From Helopsaltes ochotensis (taxonomy: Eukaryota; Chordata; Aves; Passeriformes; Locustellidae): DNA of 64,000 nucleotides. The DNA is taken from positions 1,065,250 through 1,129,249 of the forward strand of contig VXBM01000008.1 in the NCBI GenBank assembly GCA_013400155.1. Reading direction: 5' to 3'. Shown here in pieces: positions 24,489-36,689 of the stretch. Position 1 is the first letter of the stretch. The number at the start of each line of letters is the position of its first letter. The notes beneath the pieces were generated by a model. The model was not told the origin of the DNA. It searched no databases and was given only the letters and a program-made list of their open reading frames with translations. The translations under genes were made by a program, and so were the position numbers.

Positions 24489-27400
24489 GTTCAGTACTGA
24501 AGTTGGACTGTGCCAATATGTGGAAACTGTGCTTTTGAGCTAAAAACTGCAGTGGTCAGACTTCATTTCTTCTCTGACTTGGAAGCTCTACCATATCCAA
24601 AGGTCATTTTGCCCTTACACATGCATTAGAGTCTTAGCCTTGATGTACTGCAGCACGCTGACGCTTCCTGTAGGCTACCAGATGTCACAGTTCTGACAGA
24701 AAAGAGGGAGAAAAGCTGAGAGTTGGAATTTTTTTTCATTATAAGAACAGGTACCTATAAAACACCTTAGTTCACCATCTTTTCAGCTAAAGTTCAAATC
24801 TGTATTTTGCCACCTACGTATGTATTCATGTTCTCAAAAGGATTGAGCACCCACATCCATCAAGAGATGCCAAAGCAGTACACTTTTATAACAGATTTTT
24901 ACTACTGTAACTCAGTCCTTTTCCTCCATTTCCAGCACTGATTACATCTTACTTGCCTGTAGAAGTGCTCTAAAAAGCCCAAGAAAGCCATTTTAAAACA
25001 TTAAAGAAGTTATGGATCTGACCCTTCTTACCCTGGATACTTTGTGCCCCTCACTGCTGTTTGAACAGATTGCTGCTTTAGACACTCGGCTGCTGAAATG
25101 CTCTTGGTAGCCTGTTACTGTCTGGTGTTTGATCCTCCTACACGCCCTACTTGTGTCACATCTGATGTCTCTCTAAGAAGGGTATATGCTTGGATCCAGG
25201 TGCCTGCTGACATATTGCTTTTTTAACCCTGGTAAGCCACGATACTGCACAAGAAGTTCAGCTTGGTCTGTCTGTGAGATACAGACTGCTCAAGCAACTA
25301 ACTCCCGCAAGTCATGAAATGTGACTGGTAACATCTCTAGCCTAATTAGATCCAGAAAAGGAAAAGATGAGTTTCAGTGCTACCAGGAATAACCATCCTC
25401 ATCACCAGCAGAAACCTCCCAGTTAGAGCAAACCAGAAGTGGGAGCTCACAACACTATGGGCAGTTTGAATCTCTTCAAGCACTACTGTGCAGCATCAGT
25501 GACACCCCAGGAAATGCTTCATGTCCTTCATAGAAAGGTTGCCCCTCAAGTCACTCCTACCAGTATCCTCTTTGCACTTTCCCCAAGGCTGCAGCCATCA
25601 TTTCCCTTGCTGGGATATGCAAGGTGCAGCATTTTTGGAATTAGGAAATGCATTCAGTTATCTGGAATTGATTTGATCTTTCCAGTGTAACTGAAGTTCC
25701 CAGTGCTGCTGAAAACCAAGTCTGTGGTACCCCTGGGTGCCTCCTGGGAGCTGACTCCTGGGAACATCCTCCAACCCATGCAGCTGCTCAGAAACTGTAT
25801 GGTTCAATCAATTCTGCTGCATGGTTTCAGGGGGTTTGTGAGGTGATGCTTCTCTGTAACGGGGCTCACATCCCTCAGTCAAAGGGAGTCTGGGAACACA
25901 AGTGCACCTTTGCATCTAGGGTGAATTCAGGGACATTACTTAAGGCCATCATCATCCTCTGAGTCCAATGGTCTGTGGAGGAAGTTAATCATTGATTAGA
26001 CAGCAGGTACAATTCAAAGAAGTGATGCAAAACAAGTCAGAGAAAGTGTGATCAAAGCTGTACATAGAATGCAATTGGTATCTGCAAATCCTTCTGCACC
26101 ACGGGACCTGCATAAGCTCTGCACAAAAAGCTGACTTCTCAGGCCACACCTGAAACAAGGACTGAGAAATTTGCTTTTTCCATAAATCCCCAGACTTCTG
26201 GGGGTGCAAACCAGACCACTCACACCAGTCCCAACTGCAGATCATTCTGGGAGGGGAACATCGATTTCTTTCAAAATTAAATTGCAAATCTGCTCACAGT
26301 TCTAAGTCATTCCTTCTACGAAAACAAGAACATTGGTGAAATAACTTTGTGCCATATGATGCAAGCTCCTCAGGTTTCTACAAACTGTTAGAATAGAGAA
26401 CATGAGCTTTTTATATTACAGTTATCTAAGAGGCTGATGTGTTTTAGTTTCCTCCCATTTAGATTCTTTTAGGCATTTTTTTTTCTTCAGAGTCAGAACT
26501 CTGAAAATGTTGCTATGCTATCTGGTAGACCTCCCAAGCTGTGAGAAAAAAAATATCCAGGCTTTTCTCTCAACAAGAATATCCAGTTTATATTATTAAA
26601 ACTCAAGGCATCTTTAATTAATCTCCAAAAAGATTCAGTCAGCAGGACAAAATTCTAGAAGTCTCGCATCCCCCGATATTATTCAAAGTAAAGTTTTGGC
26701 TCAAGCAACTAGCAGGGAGAAAATCTTAAGTCTGGATGATAAAGCTGCCAGCAGATACATGAGTTTAAAAGTGCTTGTCCCACAACCTGCCTTTCACCAT
26801 TCTCTCCATCTACACATATTGACCTTGATCGGCAAAATACTCCAGCTTTACTGTGTGCAGGCAGAGATGCAGCAAAGTATTTGTCACTTTCTGCTGCTCA
26901 CGTGTGCTCTGACTGGGCAAATATTTCCTCTCATTTTGTCCCTAAAACCAGTAGTTATTACTCTGATAGTGGCAGACTTTCACATCCCAGACAAGATGTG
27001 CAGAATCCCATTACAAATACATTGTTGTTTTACAGGTCTCTCTGTTTCGTCATTGAAGAAAAAATTAATGCATTCACAGTGTACATGACAGCAGAACATG
27101 TTAGCAGAATACTTTTCGTTGCTTGTCTTTTGAACTCCCAGCATTGCTCCTCAGTGACACTTGATAGAGTTGAAGGAAAACACAATCCAGTATAAATATT
27201 GAAGTTTCCATCACAAAAACGCTGGCAGTCTTTGCTATTACTATGAAAAAGAATTTAACTACTTCTTTTTTGCAAAATATAATTTGCAAAGGAACAATAG
27301 GATGTGAGCATTTGAGGGGATAAAAGAGGGATAAAAGAGTGGCTTTGTAACTCCTTTGCATGTTACTTGCTGTTACTTGAAGTACTGTTGAAGTCTGTTT

Positions 27401-30400
27401 TCCAAACCACAGTATCTGAAACCAGACAGATTTCTTCTGAAGGAAACTCCAAAAGGCAGTTGAGGAAGGAGCGAGGTATTTCCACTTCCAGTGGCGGTTA
27501 CCCTGAGGCAGTTTCATGGCATGAGACAATGGGGAACTGATTCTAACAAAACTGCCTTCTGATTTCATAAACTTATTTTCTCCAGCTGAAATTTATGCAG
27601 GGGTGAAATGCACCTAATCCTGTTCCTGGGATGTTTCATGCCATGTCCATGTATATGTGAACCACATGGAGCAAAGAAAACATTTGACAGCAACAAACTA
27701 GAAAGACTAAGGTCCTAATAAAATAGGCAAGCAGGGAATACCTGACATGTCTGAAATTGAGCAAATGATTCATGTCTTAGCCTTTTAATTTTCCTCTCTA
27801 CTTTTGCATTTCAAGGTCTTCAAGCAGTTCCTTTCCAATCTCTGTAGTTATATTTATCTTAGACACTTCTTTGTGACAGTGGTGTCATTACAAGTGCAAT
27901 ACAATGAGTGGGTAGTTTTAGTAAAACACAGTTTCCAGTGACCACAGAAGATGGGGCAGAGATCTCTAGGAAAGGTCTTGTAAACTTCCTGGTTAACTTC
28001 TCCAAAAAGTTGGTGGAGTTTCTGTATGTAAAGCTGGAGCCTTTAAAACACCAGGAGGGACATTTGAGCTATCTTTATTTATTCCTCCATGTGCACTTTG
28101 AAAGCCACTGAAGTACATCCAAATGAATCAGACACCTTTGAAGTCTAGTCAGACCAGTATTACACTTTGTCTTTGTGACACTCCTCAAAGCAATAGGGCT
28201 ACACTGCTCAGGAGCAGTGATCTAAAACAGCCATATAGCTCACATGGATCTGAGCTTCTATCTTTGAATGGCATTATATGACATTCAAGAACCTGTTGGT
28301 ACAGACTGGTTGCTAACCAAGAACCTGTCACTGTGCTCTCTGGAGGATGGAGGTATTGCCTGGGCTTGAAAACTGAAAAAAACCACTCAATTTTTAAAGT
28401 ACAACAACACACATTTCCATGGAGGTTTCATTAAACACTACACACACTAAATCTACCTGTAGCTGACAGGTTCAACAAATAATTATCTTTGCCCCTGTAG
28501 GCAGACTTGCTATTAAAATGGAGCAGGAGGTTACTGCCAACTTCTGTTGCATCTGCTTTAACTGTTTTTATACAAATAACAAACTCTTTAGACCTTAGAA
28601 TCTTTTTTTTTTTTTAATGTGAATGAATGATATCTGAAGTCTCTCCAGGACTGCATAGGAAAAGAATTTGATTGCTGTCCCCTTTGGGATTATTTTTGGG
28701 GATTAGCTTTGCTGCGGATCAGCAGGTCAAAATTGATGGAAGGGGTGAAAATGGAGTAAGAAGGTGGCACAGATGAGGCAAAAAGGGCTAGATTGTCTAC
28801 TCATAATTTAACCTTGCAAAGATTTTGGAAGACATTAGGGTTTTTTATAGCTTCATGAAGCAAAAATAGAAATTTCTCCAGTAACCATGGAAACATGGAA
28901 ACAATGATTACTGGAAATTATCTCTACTTGTGGTATCATTGGATGACACTAAAGTTAAGCCACAAGTGCATCCTCAAGTAATGCTGCCACAGCCGACAGG
29001 CAATGAACCTTGCAAAAGTCCTCAAATCTGGAGCCACTGCAGTTTTGGAATATACTAATTCTAGCTGTTGTTGGCTCAAGCTATACCTGCTTTAAGCAAG
29101 TGATTCTGTGAACAATTAAATACTGAAACTTAACCATGTCTGAGTATGTGTTTTGTTGACCAAAAGACCTAGTAGCCACCGGCACATCAACTGCCTTTAT
29201 GTGCCCTCAAAGTTCTCAAAGAAAAGGTCAGGCAAGGCATGCAGTGTGTCAGAGCAGTCACCATTGATGTTTATCCCTATTGAAAGGGAGGGAGAGAGAT
29301 ACAGATGGTACCGAATCAATAACAGCAATTGTGGGCCTTTGGAAGGTAACTTGCCATTTAGGTCACTAACAATAAAAGTTTATTGGAAATAAAAACAGAA
29401 GAATGAAATGAAATGAAATGGAATTTTGGGGGGGAAAAATGAGAGAAAAATGAAGAGAAGAAGGAATTCGACACAAAGTGTTCCAGATGTCAAAAACAGC
29501 ATGAGAACTGGGTCTATAACCTGCCTGCAGGAATCAGATAAGCTGCCCTTCTGCACACCCCAATTGCTACACATTAAAGGAAAAACATAAGATTAGAAGT
29601 ATCTCTGTGACTGTGCTGCTGATAAAAGATATATTTCTGAAAGGATTTGATTTTGTTACTGCAATCCTCTTTGCAAAGCAGCTGGATTCATGTTTCCCCT
29701 TTCTCCAAGAGGGAGTTTGCTTTGGAGAGTACCAGCCTCATGGAGTGTCTCCCTCACAATTTCTTTCCTACTTCCTTTTCAGAAAATGACTCCTTTCCTC
29801 CAAACAGTGAAAAGCTGCCAGCATCCCCCATGCAGAGGAAGTGTTAGGAGGGAATTACGATGTTAAAACCTAGTTACCCAGAAGAGCTACTCACTCAGAA
29901 GTCATCTGGAAGCTGGGAACTGTTTGTGAGCATTTGGAAACAGGGCCTTGCTGCTTCTGTTTGAATATCTGAAGGGAATGGAAAAGATTTCTAGTGATTT
30001 CCTGACTCTCCATTTGTCCCTTTGTGTTCCTATGAAACAGGACTTGTATTTATATTGATTTGCTTCTGAAATGGTCACATAAGCGACATCCTTCACCTCA
30101 AGGCCATGAAACTGACAGACCAGACTCCCCCCCTTCTGCCTGCCCTTGGTTGTCCTTCTTGGATTTGGATATTAGGCATTGCAACAACATGCCACAGCAC
30201 ACTCAGGTAGCCCAGACACTCCATAGCCCAGACAGTTTCCAGTGCACAGGAAAGGGCACAACTCCTTTGTAATTTGCAAATTGGAATGGCCGAACAGGAA
30301 AGAGAGCGTCTGGCGGAAGAGCTGGTCTGTCTGGTGCTGGCAGTGACACCTCTGCTGATAAAAGTACCGAAACTGTTAGTTAACAAATGCAGTTTGAATC

Positions 30401-33400
30401 CTTGCATGTCAAATCCCAAGCACAGGGCCACTCAAGCATCTGATAAAAGTGTTTTGTCTCCATCCTGTGCCAGGAAGCATGAAGTGAATCACCTTCATAT
30501 TCTTACTCACAGTGTGGTCTAATTTTTATGGTTCTTGCAATCTGCTCAAAGTTTAGGTTGGCTACTTTTAAATGCACCCTAAAAAGTTGAAACACTCTGC
30601 ATGCAGGATGCAACTACTTCAAATTTATAGTCTGAGATAAAAAGTCCTCTCCCACTGAGTCCCTTCTAGAAGGTTGTTAAAATTAGGACTAGTGTATTAA
30701 AAATCTGTTACATCTTTTCCTAGTGAGTCATAACCTGTTCACTTGTGGGAAAATGAGCTTGCCAGTCTACTAAGGAACTGACTTGCTACCTTCCCAGTCT
30801 TCGTGAGGTGTCTGGTCTTTGTTTCCAGGCGGTTGTCATGATGGATGCTGTTCAATGCAGTAAAAGCAATAATTTAACACACACTGTAATACAGTGCAGT
30901 AGCCCAAAGTATGATGATACTAGCTGTAAAGGAGAGAAATCTTTTAAAACAGAAAAAAATTAGTTTCTGCATAAATTAGACAAAGAACTTGGGGATGCAG
31001 ACAATGCAATTTAATGCTCTTTTCTTTGGTCTTATATCTTCTCTGCAAAGTAAGTAGAGGCAGAGGAGATGAAACAACCTGGAATAAGTAACCGATGGAG
31101 CAATGTAGCATAAATAGGGCAGTAGTAAATTGCCTTGAGAAACTCAGAAGTTTTCCCAGCAAAATCAACAAATTCCTGGGCTCCTAATATACATATACAT
31201 ATACATTTTATATATGTGGTTTTTGAAGATATCTATACAATTCCGTAAGCATGAATACTATATTTAAGGTACTTTCTACAAAAATTCTTACCTTCTATTT
31301 GCTTCATGTCAGTTCCATCTCAGTAAAGATAATTGTTGAGAATGCTAAGGCAATTTATGGGCACCTGTGGGCTCATAAATCTTATGTGCTTATCCTAGAT
31401 ATGTATCTTCTATATATATACTGTATCAGGCAATTTCTATCATCCATCACTGTACAATGTATCTATGGTTAAAAAAAAAAGAGGTATTGTACCAAATCTG
31501 ATCTTTGAGAGAGAAGACACCATCCAGCCCTGTTGTTATGGCAGCTGCTAGATGGTTCATTACAGAGGGCAGAATGGAGATGTGTAGAAAAAAATGACAC
31601 TTCCTCTCAAGTTTCTCCCCTCCTATGGATTTTTCAATATCCTCAGGAAAAGAAATAGAAGCCTAAAAATTTTGTCCAATAGTTAGGCATTCAGGAGAAG
31701 TACAAATTACAATATTAAAGTCCCAGTTATGGATACTAGACTAGAAAGCAGTTCAGACTGTTTTGAGTTACCAAAGTGTTTCAAAATGTTAAAAGTGAAC
31801 AACAGTTGACAACAATGAATGTGCTTGAAGGAGGAATACTTCCATTTCAAGAAGAAGACTGAGAATGACTCTGCATTAGGAGCTCATCTCAGGAGTAAAG
31901 TTGTGATTGTGCTTGCTTACTCTCCTCTAACTCTGATCATGCAGTTTCTGCACGTACCCCAGCCACTATCATTCCTTCACTCTGTTAGGACCAAACAAGA
32001 GTTAAACTGATGTAAACCCCTGTAACGCATGAACTGCAGGCACTGGGTCCTCAGCACCAACTCCACAAATATGTTCCTGCTGGATTCCACAACTCAGTAA
32101 TGCAGAGGTAAATGACTGGCACTGAATCATCTTTAGGGTGTTCAGCTCCCAAGTCTCTGCCTGTTTCAGAAGGTGGTTAGTAGCCACCTAACTCAGGTTT
32201 GAACCTATCAATGGAAGTGGAGAATGAAAGTACTCCTCTCTTCTTCCACCTATGTCTGTAATTAAAAATGAGACTCCTACATGACTGAGAAGTCCTTTGT
32301 CCATTAATTAACTAGATGAGTTGACCATGGTGAGTGGTTACACGGAATCTTTAAACTTCTTACGAATTCATGATATAAGCAGTCTCTAAGCTTGACCATA
32401 ATTTAAATACTTATGCAGAATCTAGGATTACTTGATGCTTTTCTCTGTTTCATGAAGGCTTAAAATGACCTTAAAAGCATTAACTCAATATGAGGTCAAG
32501 GAATTATTTTAGCTGTGAAATCAGTTGCTTAATAACAGTTTCCTAAAAGTCAAGTAATCATGCAGTCTGTAAGGCTCAAGTAATTATTTCATTTTTCTGC
32601 CTACATTTTAATGTATTCAACTACTACTCTGCACAAACAGAGAAATGAGAGACATCTTCAGTACTTTGGTTTGCAGTGTCCAAAACATACAGAGAAGCAT
32701 GTATCTGCAAAATTAAACAGCTATTTCTGTGACTACTTAAGAAATCAAATGCTGTTTGAATGTCAAACATCAGTATATCACCTCTTATATAGAACAAGCA
32801 GGATCTCACACTGTTTTATCATTACTTATTAATGGCTTGCCTTTGATTATATCGTAAGTTCGATTAAACAAGTTTATAGGTTGCAGTAGGCAAAAGCAAA
32901 TAGATTTGGGTTTAGCCATAATTTTTAATAGATAAAAAATTAGGATGATTTTTAAATGATTTTTTTCTGATAAAATATTGAATATTTCATAAAAGAATAT
33001 TTGATTTAACATCACTGTGATGCTGTCGTTTTTGGCGTCAGAAATATTTATCAATTGAAATAGACCAATGCATGGGTAAAATGTTTTGGAAAATCGCAAA
33101 ACTAACAGAGTGTGTTCCTGCCTTATAATAAACAATTGTTGAATGATGTTTATTAAAATTGGCTCTCAAGTGACAGTTAATAAATGCATAGTTCTATTAT
33201 GCATGCTAAATTCAGCATTCTGAAAACTTAAAAGCAAATAGATCAAAACCAACAGAGATAAAAAAGTCACAGAGACAAAATACAGCAACACCAGAAAGTG
33301 ACAGGGAAATAATTCAGTCTTAAAAATGACTTATTATTTGGTAACATGTAACAACAATTTTATAGAACTAAATTAGAGGCAAATCAGAGTCTTTCTGATG

Positions 33401-33855
33401 TTTTAGATACAATTTCTCTAGCGCATGTAGTTTGATCATACAGCAGAGAAATTCACATTATGATGTCCCCTTCATAAAAGCAAAATGCCCAGTTTCCCTC
33501 TATTTCTGATTTCAAGTCGTGAATACTCATGGATAACAAATGAAGGACAGAAAAAAAAAAGGGCAATAAAATTTTACCATTAATTTCTTTTAGTTAAAAA
33601 CCTTCGACATTTCTTCAGTATTTGGAGAAATTAGACTATATAGTTGTACAGAACAGTGTGTTCCTATGTCTGTTTCACATGTACTCAGACCATATCGTCA
33701 CTGAATTGCAAAAATACTGGATTTAATGGGCTTTGTGTCCTTTACTGTAATCACTCCATTGGGTCTTTGATGTTGCATGGGGTGGGTGTGATGATGGAAA
33801 GAGTTGCTTCAACCATGTATTTTCACCTCTGTTTCTAAAGGGTGAAGGGCAAAAC
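24489..33855. other. NELL2-TMEM117 intergenic DNA, part 3
   Basis: No gene is supported. The longest open frames (26696-27088 on +, 27101-27568 on -) have random-looking composition and no domain or splice evidence. Simple tracts include (GAAAT)n at 29401-29423 and a T14 run at 28602-28615. AT-rich stretches near 32430-32610 have a composition like conserved noncoding elements but are unproven. Confidence 0.65.
29401..29423. repeat. (GAAAT)n short tandem repeat
   Basis: About four GAAAT units lie in tandem. Confidence 0.8.
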
Positions 33856-34055
33856 TAAATCAAGGAGCAGTTTATCTTTAATTAAGAAAAACATAATTAG
33901 GCATTATCACATAATTGCTATTACTGATGGAAAAACTCATATTTTCACAACCAGTGACCCGTGCTGTATTATGTCTCTGCTGTTTACAGCATAATAAATC
34001 TGTATTTGTGTTTGGCAGCTAGCCATAAAAATTAAAAGGTAATCAACATGCTTCT
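33856..34055. promoter_or_regulatory. Candidate conserved noncoding element downstream of TMEM117
   Basis: This AT-rich stretch is dense in homeodomain-type cores: TTTAATTAAG, CATAATTAGG, CACATAATTG and GGTAATCAAC. It also holds GCTGTTTACAGCATAATAAA. It has no repeat signature and no open frame of note. Such composition is typical of vertebrate developmental enhancers, but this is inference from motifs only; no alignment was possible. Confidence 0.2.
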
Positions 34056-34267
34056 CTGCAGTCTGGTCATCAAAGTCTCTGACTTCACAGATGAGTAAAT
34101 AACAAAGTCAAGTTGTGATATCCTAACAGAAAACCTTCTTTAGGAATAACTATATTTATCTCCTCTTTCATGACATCAAATGATGCTTGAAACAACCATA
34201 TACAAAAAGCTTTGCAGAAGAGATGAAAAGAAGTGTGCTATACACCTGTTGTTGAGTTAAAAAACAG

Positions 34268-34273
34268 TTTAAT
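34268..34273 (-). terminator. TMEM117: Candidate TMEM117 poly(A) signal
   Basis: On the - strand this is ATTAAA, followed by TGTTTTTT and then GGTGTAT. It would give a 3' UTR of about 330 bases after the TAG at 34591-34589. A canonical AATAAA on the - strand is found only farther away (33154-33149), so a longer 3' UTR is possible. Confidence 0.3.
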
Positions 34274-34588
34274 GTCTCAAGGCACCACCACGGTAGAATT
34301 TTATACCTGCAAGTAATCATCTAATACACTATTATACGGTTAAGGTAATGTATTAATAAATAGCTTGTGCAATTTTAGGAAGCAATCTATAAAGGAATGT
34401 TAGATATACAATAGGCACATACTATAATACAAATAAAAAACAAAATTCCTAGAAAAAGCATGCTGAGCACCTCTTGGTATAGGTCGAGTTTCTTATTCTA
34501 AACACTATGTAAATCTTAACTTACAAAAGATAAAACTGAAATCTTAGAGTAACTGCTTATTTAAACTGATTTTCCTGGGTCTTTTCCT

Positions 34589-35226
34589 CTATGTCACAGG
34601 GTTATTCTTAGGGACAGAGGACTCCGGTACTGGCTGTAAAGGGCTGTCTTGTTCATTCAGTTGTGCGTTCAAGTTTTCAGAAGTTAGGAGAGAAGAATTA
34701 AAAACTATTTCACTTAAGTCTGATTTTATGGATACCAGATGTGGTTCTTGAAAATTCAATGGTTCTTCTAACACCTGTGTATTTTCTCGTGTCATTCCCA
34801 TATCTGATGGTGACTTTCGTTTCATTCTTGTGTATGACTTGTCTAAATTCTCCATGCCTTGGTCAGTTTTCTGAAATCGCCCAAAGAACCAGATGAAGAA
34901 ACCAAACAAAGCAAAAGCCAGCAAACTTGGAATAAAAGCCAGGCATTTGACATCAAGGCTGGAGCCTGTGAACCTGCTGTGCAAGAACATGTCCCCTTCG
35001 GCATAGGTCCGGTTTGTCAATGGGTTAGTGTTGTTGGATCTCCACTCCCACGACAACTTAGTTCTGTTCAGGTCTTTCAAGCTCTCTGAGTCCTTCACTG
35101 TGTAGATCTTCTGTCCAGGACCAATATATTGACCATATTCGTGAGGTTTGTAAAATATTTGGTTCTTCCACATATTCAGATCCAAGATTAAAACAAGGAA
35201 GATAATTCCATAGTTAAACCATTTGC
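34589..35226 (-). CDS. TMEM117: TMEM117 last coding exon
   Basis: This exon encodes 211 complete residues plus the last two bases of a split Gly codon, and ends in TAG (34591-34589). TMEM117 is a multi-pass membrane protein linked in the literature to ER-stress-associated mitochondrial injury; its biochemical role is poorly defined. The exon begins KWFNYGIIFLVLILDLNMW, a transmembrane helix. A loop of about 75 residues follows, containing FYKPHEYGQYIGPGQ and three N-x-T sequons (NRT, NNT, NRT). Next is a second helix, CLAFIPSLLAFALFGFFIWF, and a polar tail of roughly 95 residues with a basic MKRKSP stretch. The loop is therefore probably extracytosolic and the tail cytosolic. The acceptor is CTTTCTTTTTCCAAACAG at 35227 and above. 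Upstream in-frame codons to an ATG at 35266 are intronic, so that ATG is not the start. The phase matches the exon at 43528-43657. Confidence 0.96.
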
Positions 35227-36360
35227 CTGTTTGGAAAAAGAAAGTTCTGTCATCTGATATATTCATTTTAGAAGCAGTAAAATGCCATTATATGTAAAAA
35301 TACTCAGAGAAAAGGAGTTCTTTTTTATTAATCTGTTAGCAAAGTTGTAAATACATTTCCACCACAGTCAGATTTATGCTGAATATCCCTTATTATTTCA
35401 CAATTAGGTCTCGACACAAAACAATTTTGTAACACAAGCACAGCAGTATATCTATTCAATTGACATTACAGTTTGTAAGTGACCAGTTGATTAGATCACT
35501 AGGTGATGTGTTATAGATCAATAAACCTAAAAAAGCATTAATTCTGGGGCTTTAAAAATATTCATATGGAAATTTTCCATGAAAAGTCCATATTTGAGAG
35601 ACCCATTTATACTTCAGAAATTACTACAGTGATTGAAGTTTATGAAGTTGGTAATCATGTGAATTTTAAGAGTATATACTTATGTTGTTTGATATACCAA
35701 CCATGGAGTGCAGATATATTTAGGTATGGGCAATCAGACAAACTGTGATTTATAGAATCACAGTGTGATTCTTGAAAAATAGCAAGGGCTGATTGTAGAC
35801 TTCAGAGTCTAGCCAGCTTAGCTTTTTAAATAATCTGTGTCTGTGAATACACATAAAAATTATACTATTTTCACAGTCAAAGCATATCTTACATTCTAGT
35901 TGCACATCTGTTAAGATCTCACCTGTGCAGTGATGACTGCCACCACCCAAGAACCTGGCAAATCTACATGTCAGCATTAAGTGAAAATACATACATGGAG
36001 GAATGTTCCTGCTGGTGATGAATGATCTTGGTCTTTGCTGGAATCATAAGTATGCTTCAAGTGAAAAAGAAAATGTGTCATAGGATCCATCAAATTACTT
36101 AGGCTTGCGACTTGCAAAGATAGTATGCATGTTCGAACGGTACAACCAGAATTCTTCAGGAGGGTAAGGAGACTAACGTCTTGTACCCAGGAGTTTTGTT
36201 TAATAGTTCTCTTCGGTTTAGAATATTTCAATCCAGTTTAGATTTAAAATAAATAAGAATATTTATTCTCTTGTGTCATTGTCACCATCCAGAAACAAAA
36301 CTGTACTGAAAAGACCTTGTAGACAATCCTACAATTCCTGAATAACACCTCTATCAAAGT

Positions 36361-36478
36361 CAAGTTGGATGGGGCTTTGAGCAAACTAATGTAGAGGAAG
36401 ATATTCCTGCTCACATCAGAAGGACTGGAACCAAATGATACTTAGGGTCCCTTACAACTGAAACCGTTCTATGATTTC
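36361..36478 (+). mobile_element. CR1 LINE 3' terminal fragment
   Basis: The stretch reads GTTGGATGGGGCTTTGAGCA, then AGTAGAGGAAGAT-like sequence, GGACTGGAACCAAATGATAC, AGGGTCCCTTACAACTG and finally GTTCTATGATTTC. This is the standard CR1 3' end with the ATTCTATGAT-type terminus. It is strongly 5'-truncated and sits antisense to TMEM117. Confidence 0.85.
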
Positions 36479-36655
36479 TCCCTGGTATTTTAACTTTAAT
36501 TAATTCTAACTTTAGAATTGACATGTTAAAGAAAACTACCTTTTCAGACTATTATCACCACATTTAATAATTAAGTTTCTTAAATTAACACCAAGAGACT
36601 GAAAATTATGCTAAAGTATGAAATAGTATAGCAATCAGTACAACGTAACTTGATG

Positions 36656-36689
36656 TTTCCTGTGGATGTTTGTTTCCTGTGGATGTTTG
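36656..36689. repeat. Perfect 17-base tandem duplication
   Basis: TTTCCTGTGGATGTTTG occurs twice in direct tandem (36656-36672 and 36673-36689) with no mismatch. Confidence 0.9.

Noticed and set aside
26696..27568. 130- and 155-codon open frames on + and - strands
   Set aside because: They are the longest noncoding frames in the intergenic interval, but composition looks random and no family, start context or splice support was seen.
30274..30522. Frame starting MAEQERERLAEELV that looked gene-like
   Set aside because: Only the first 14 or so residues look structured. The rest is random-looking, and there is no promoter, intron or family match.
35227..35266. ATG at 35266 as the start of a 225-residue - strand gene
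   Set aside because: The acceptor at 35227-35229 and the exact phase match to the exon at 43528-43657 show that these codons are intronic TMEM117 sequence.
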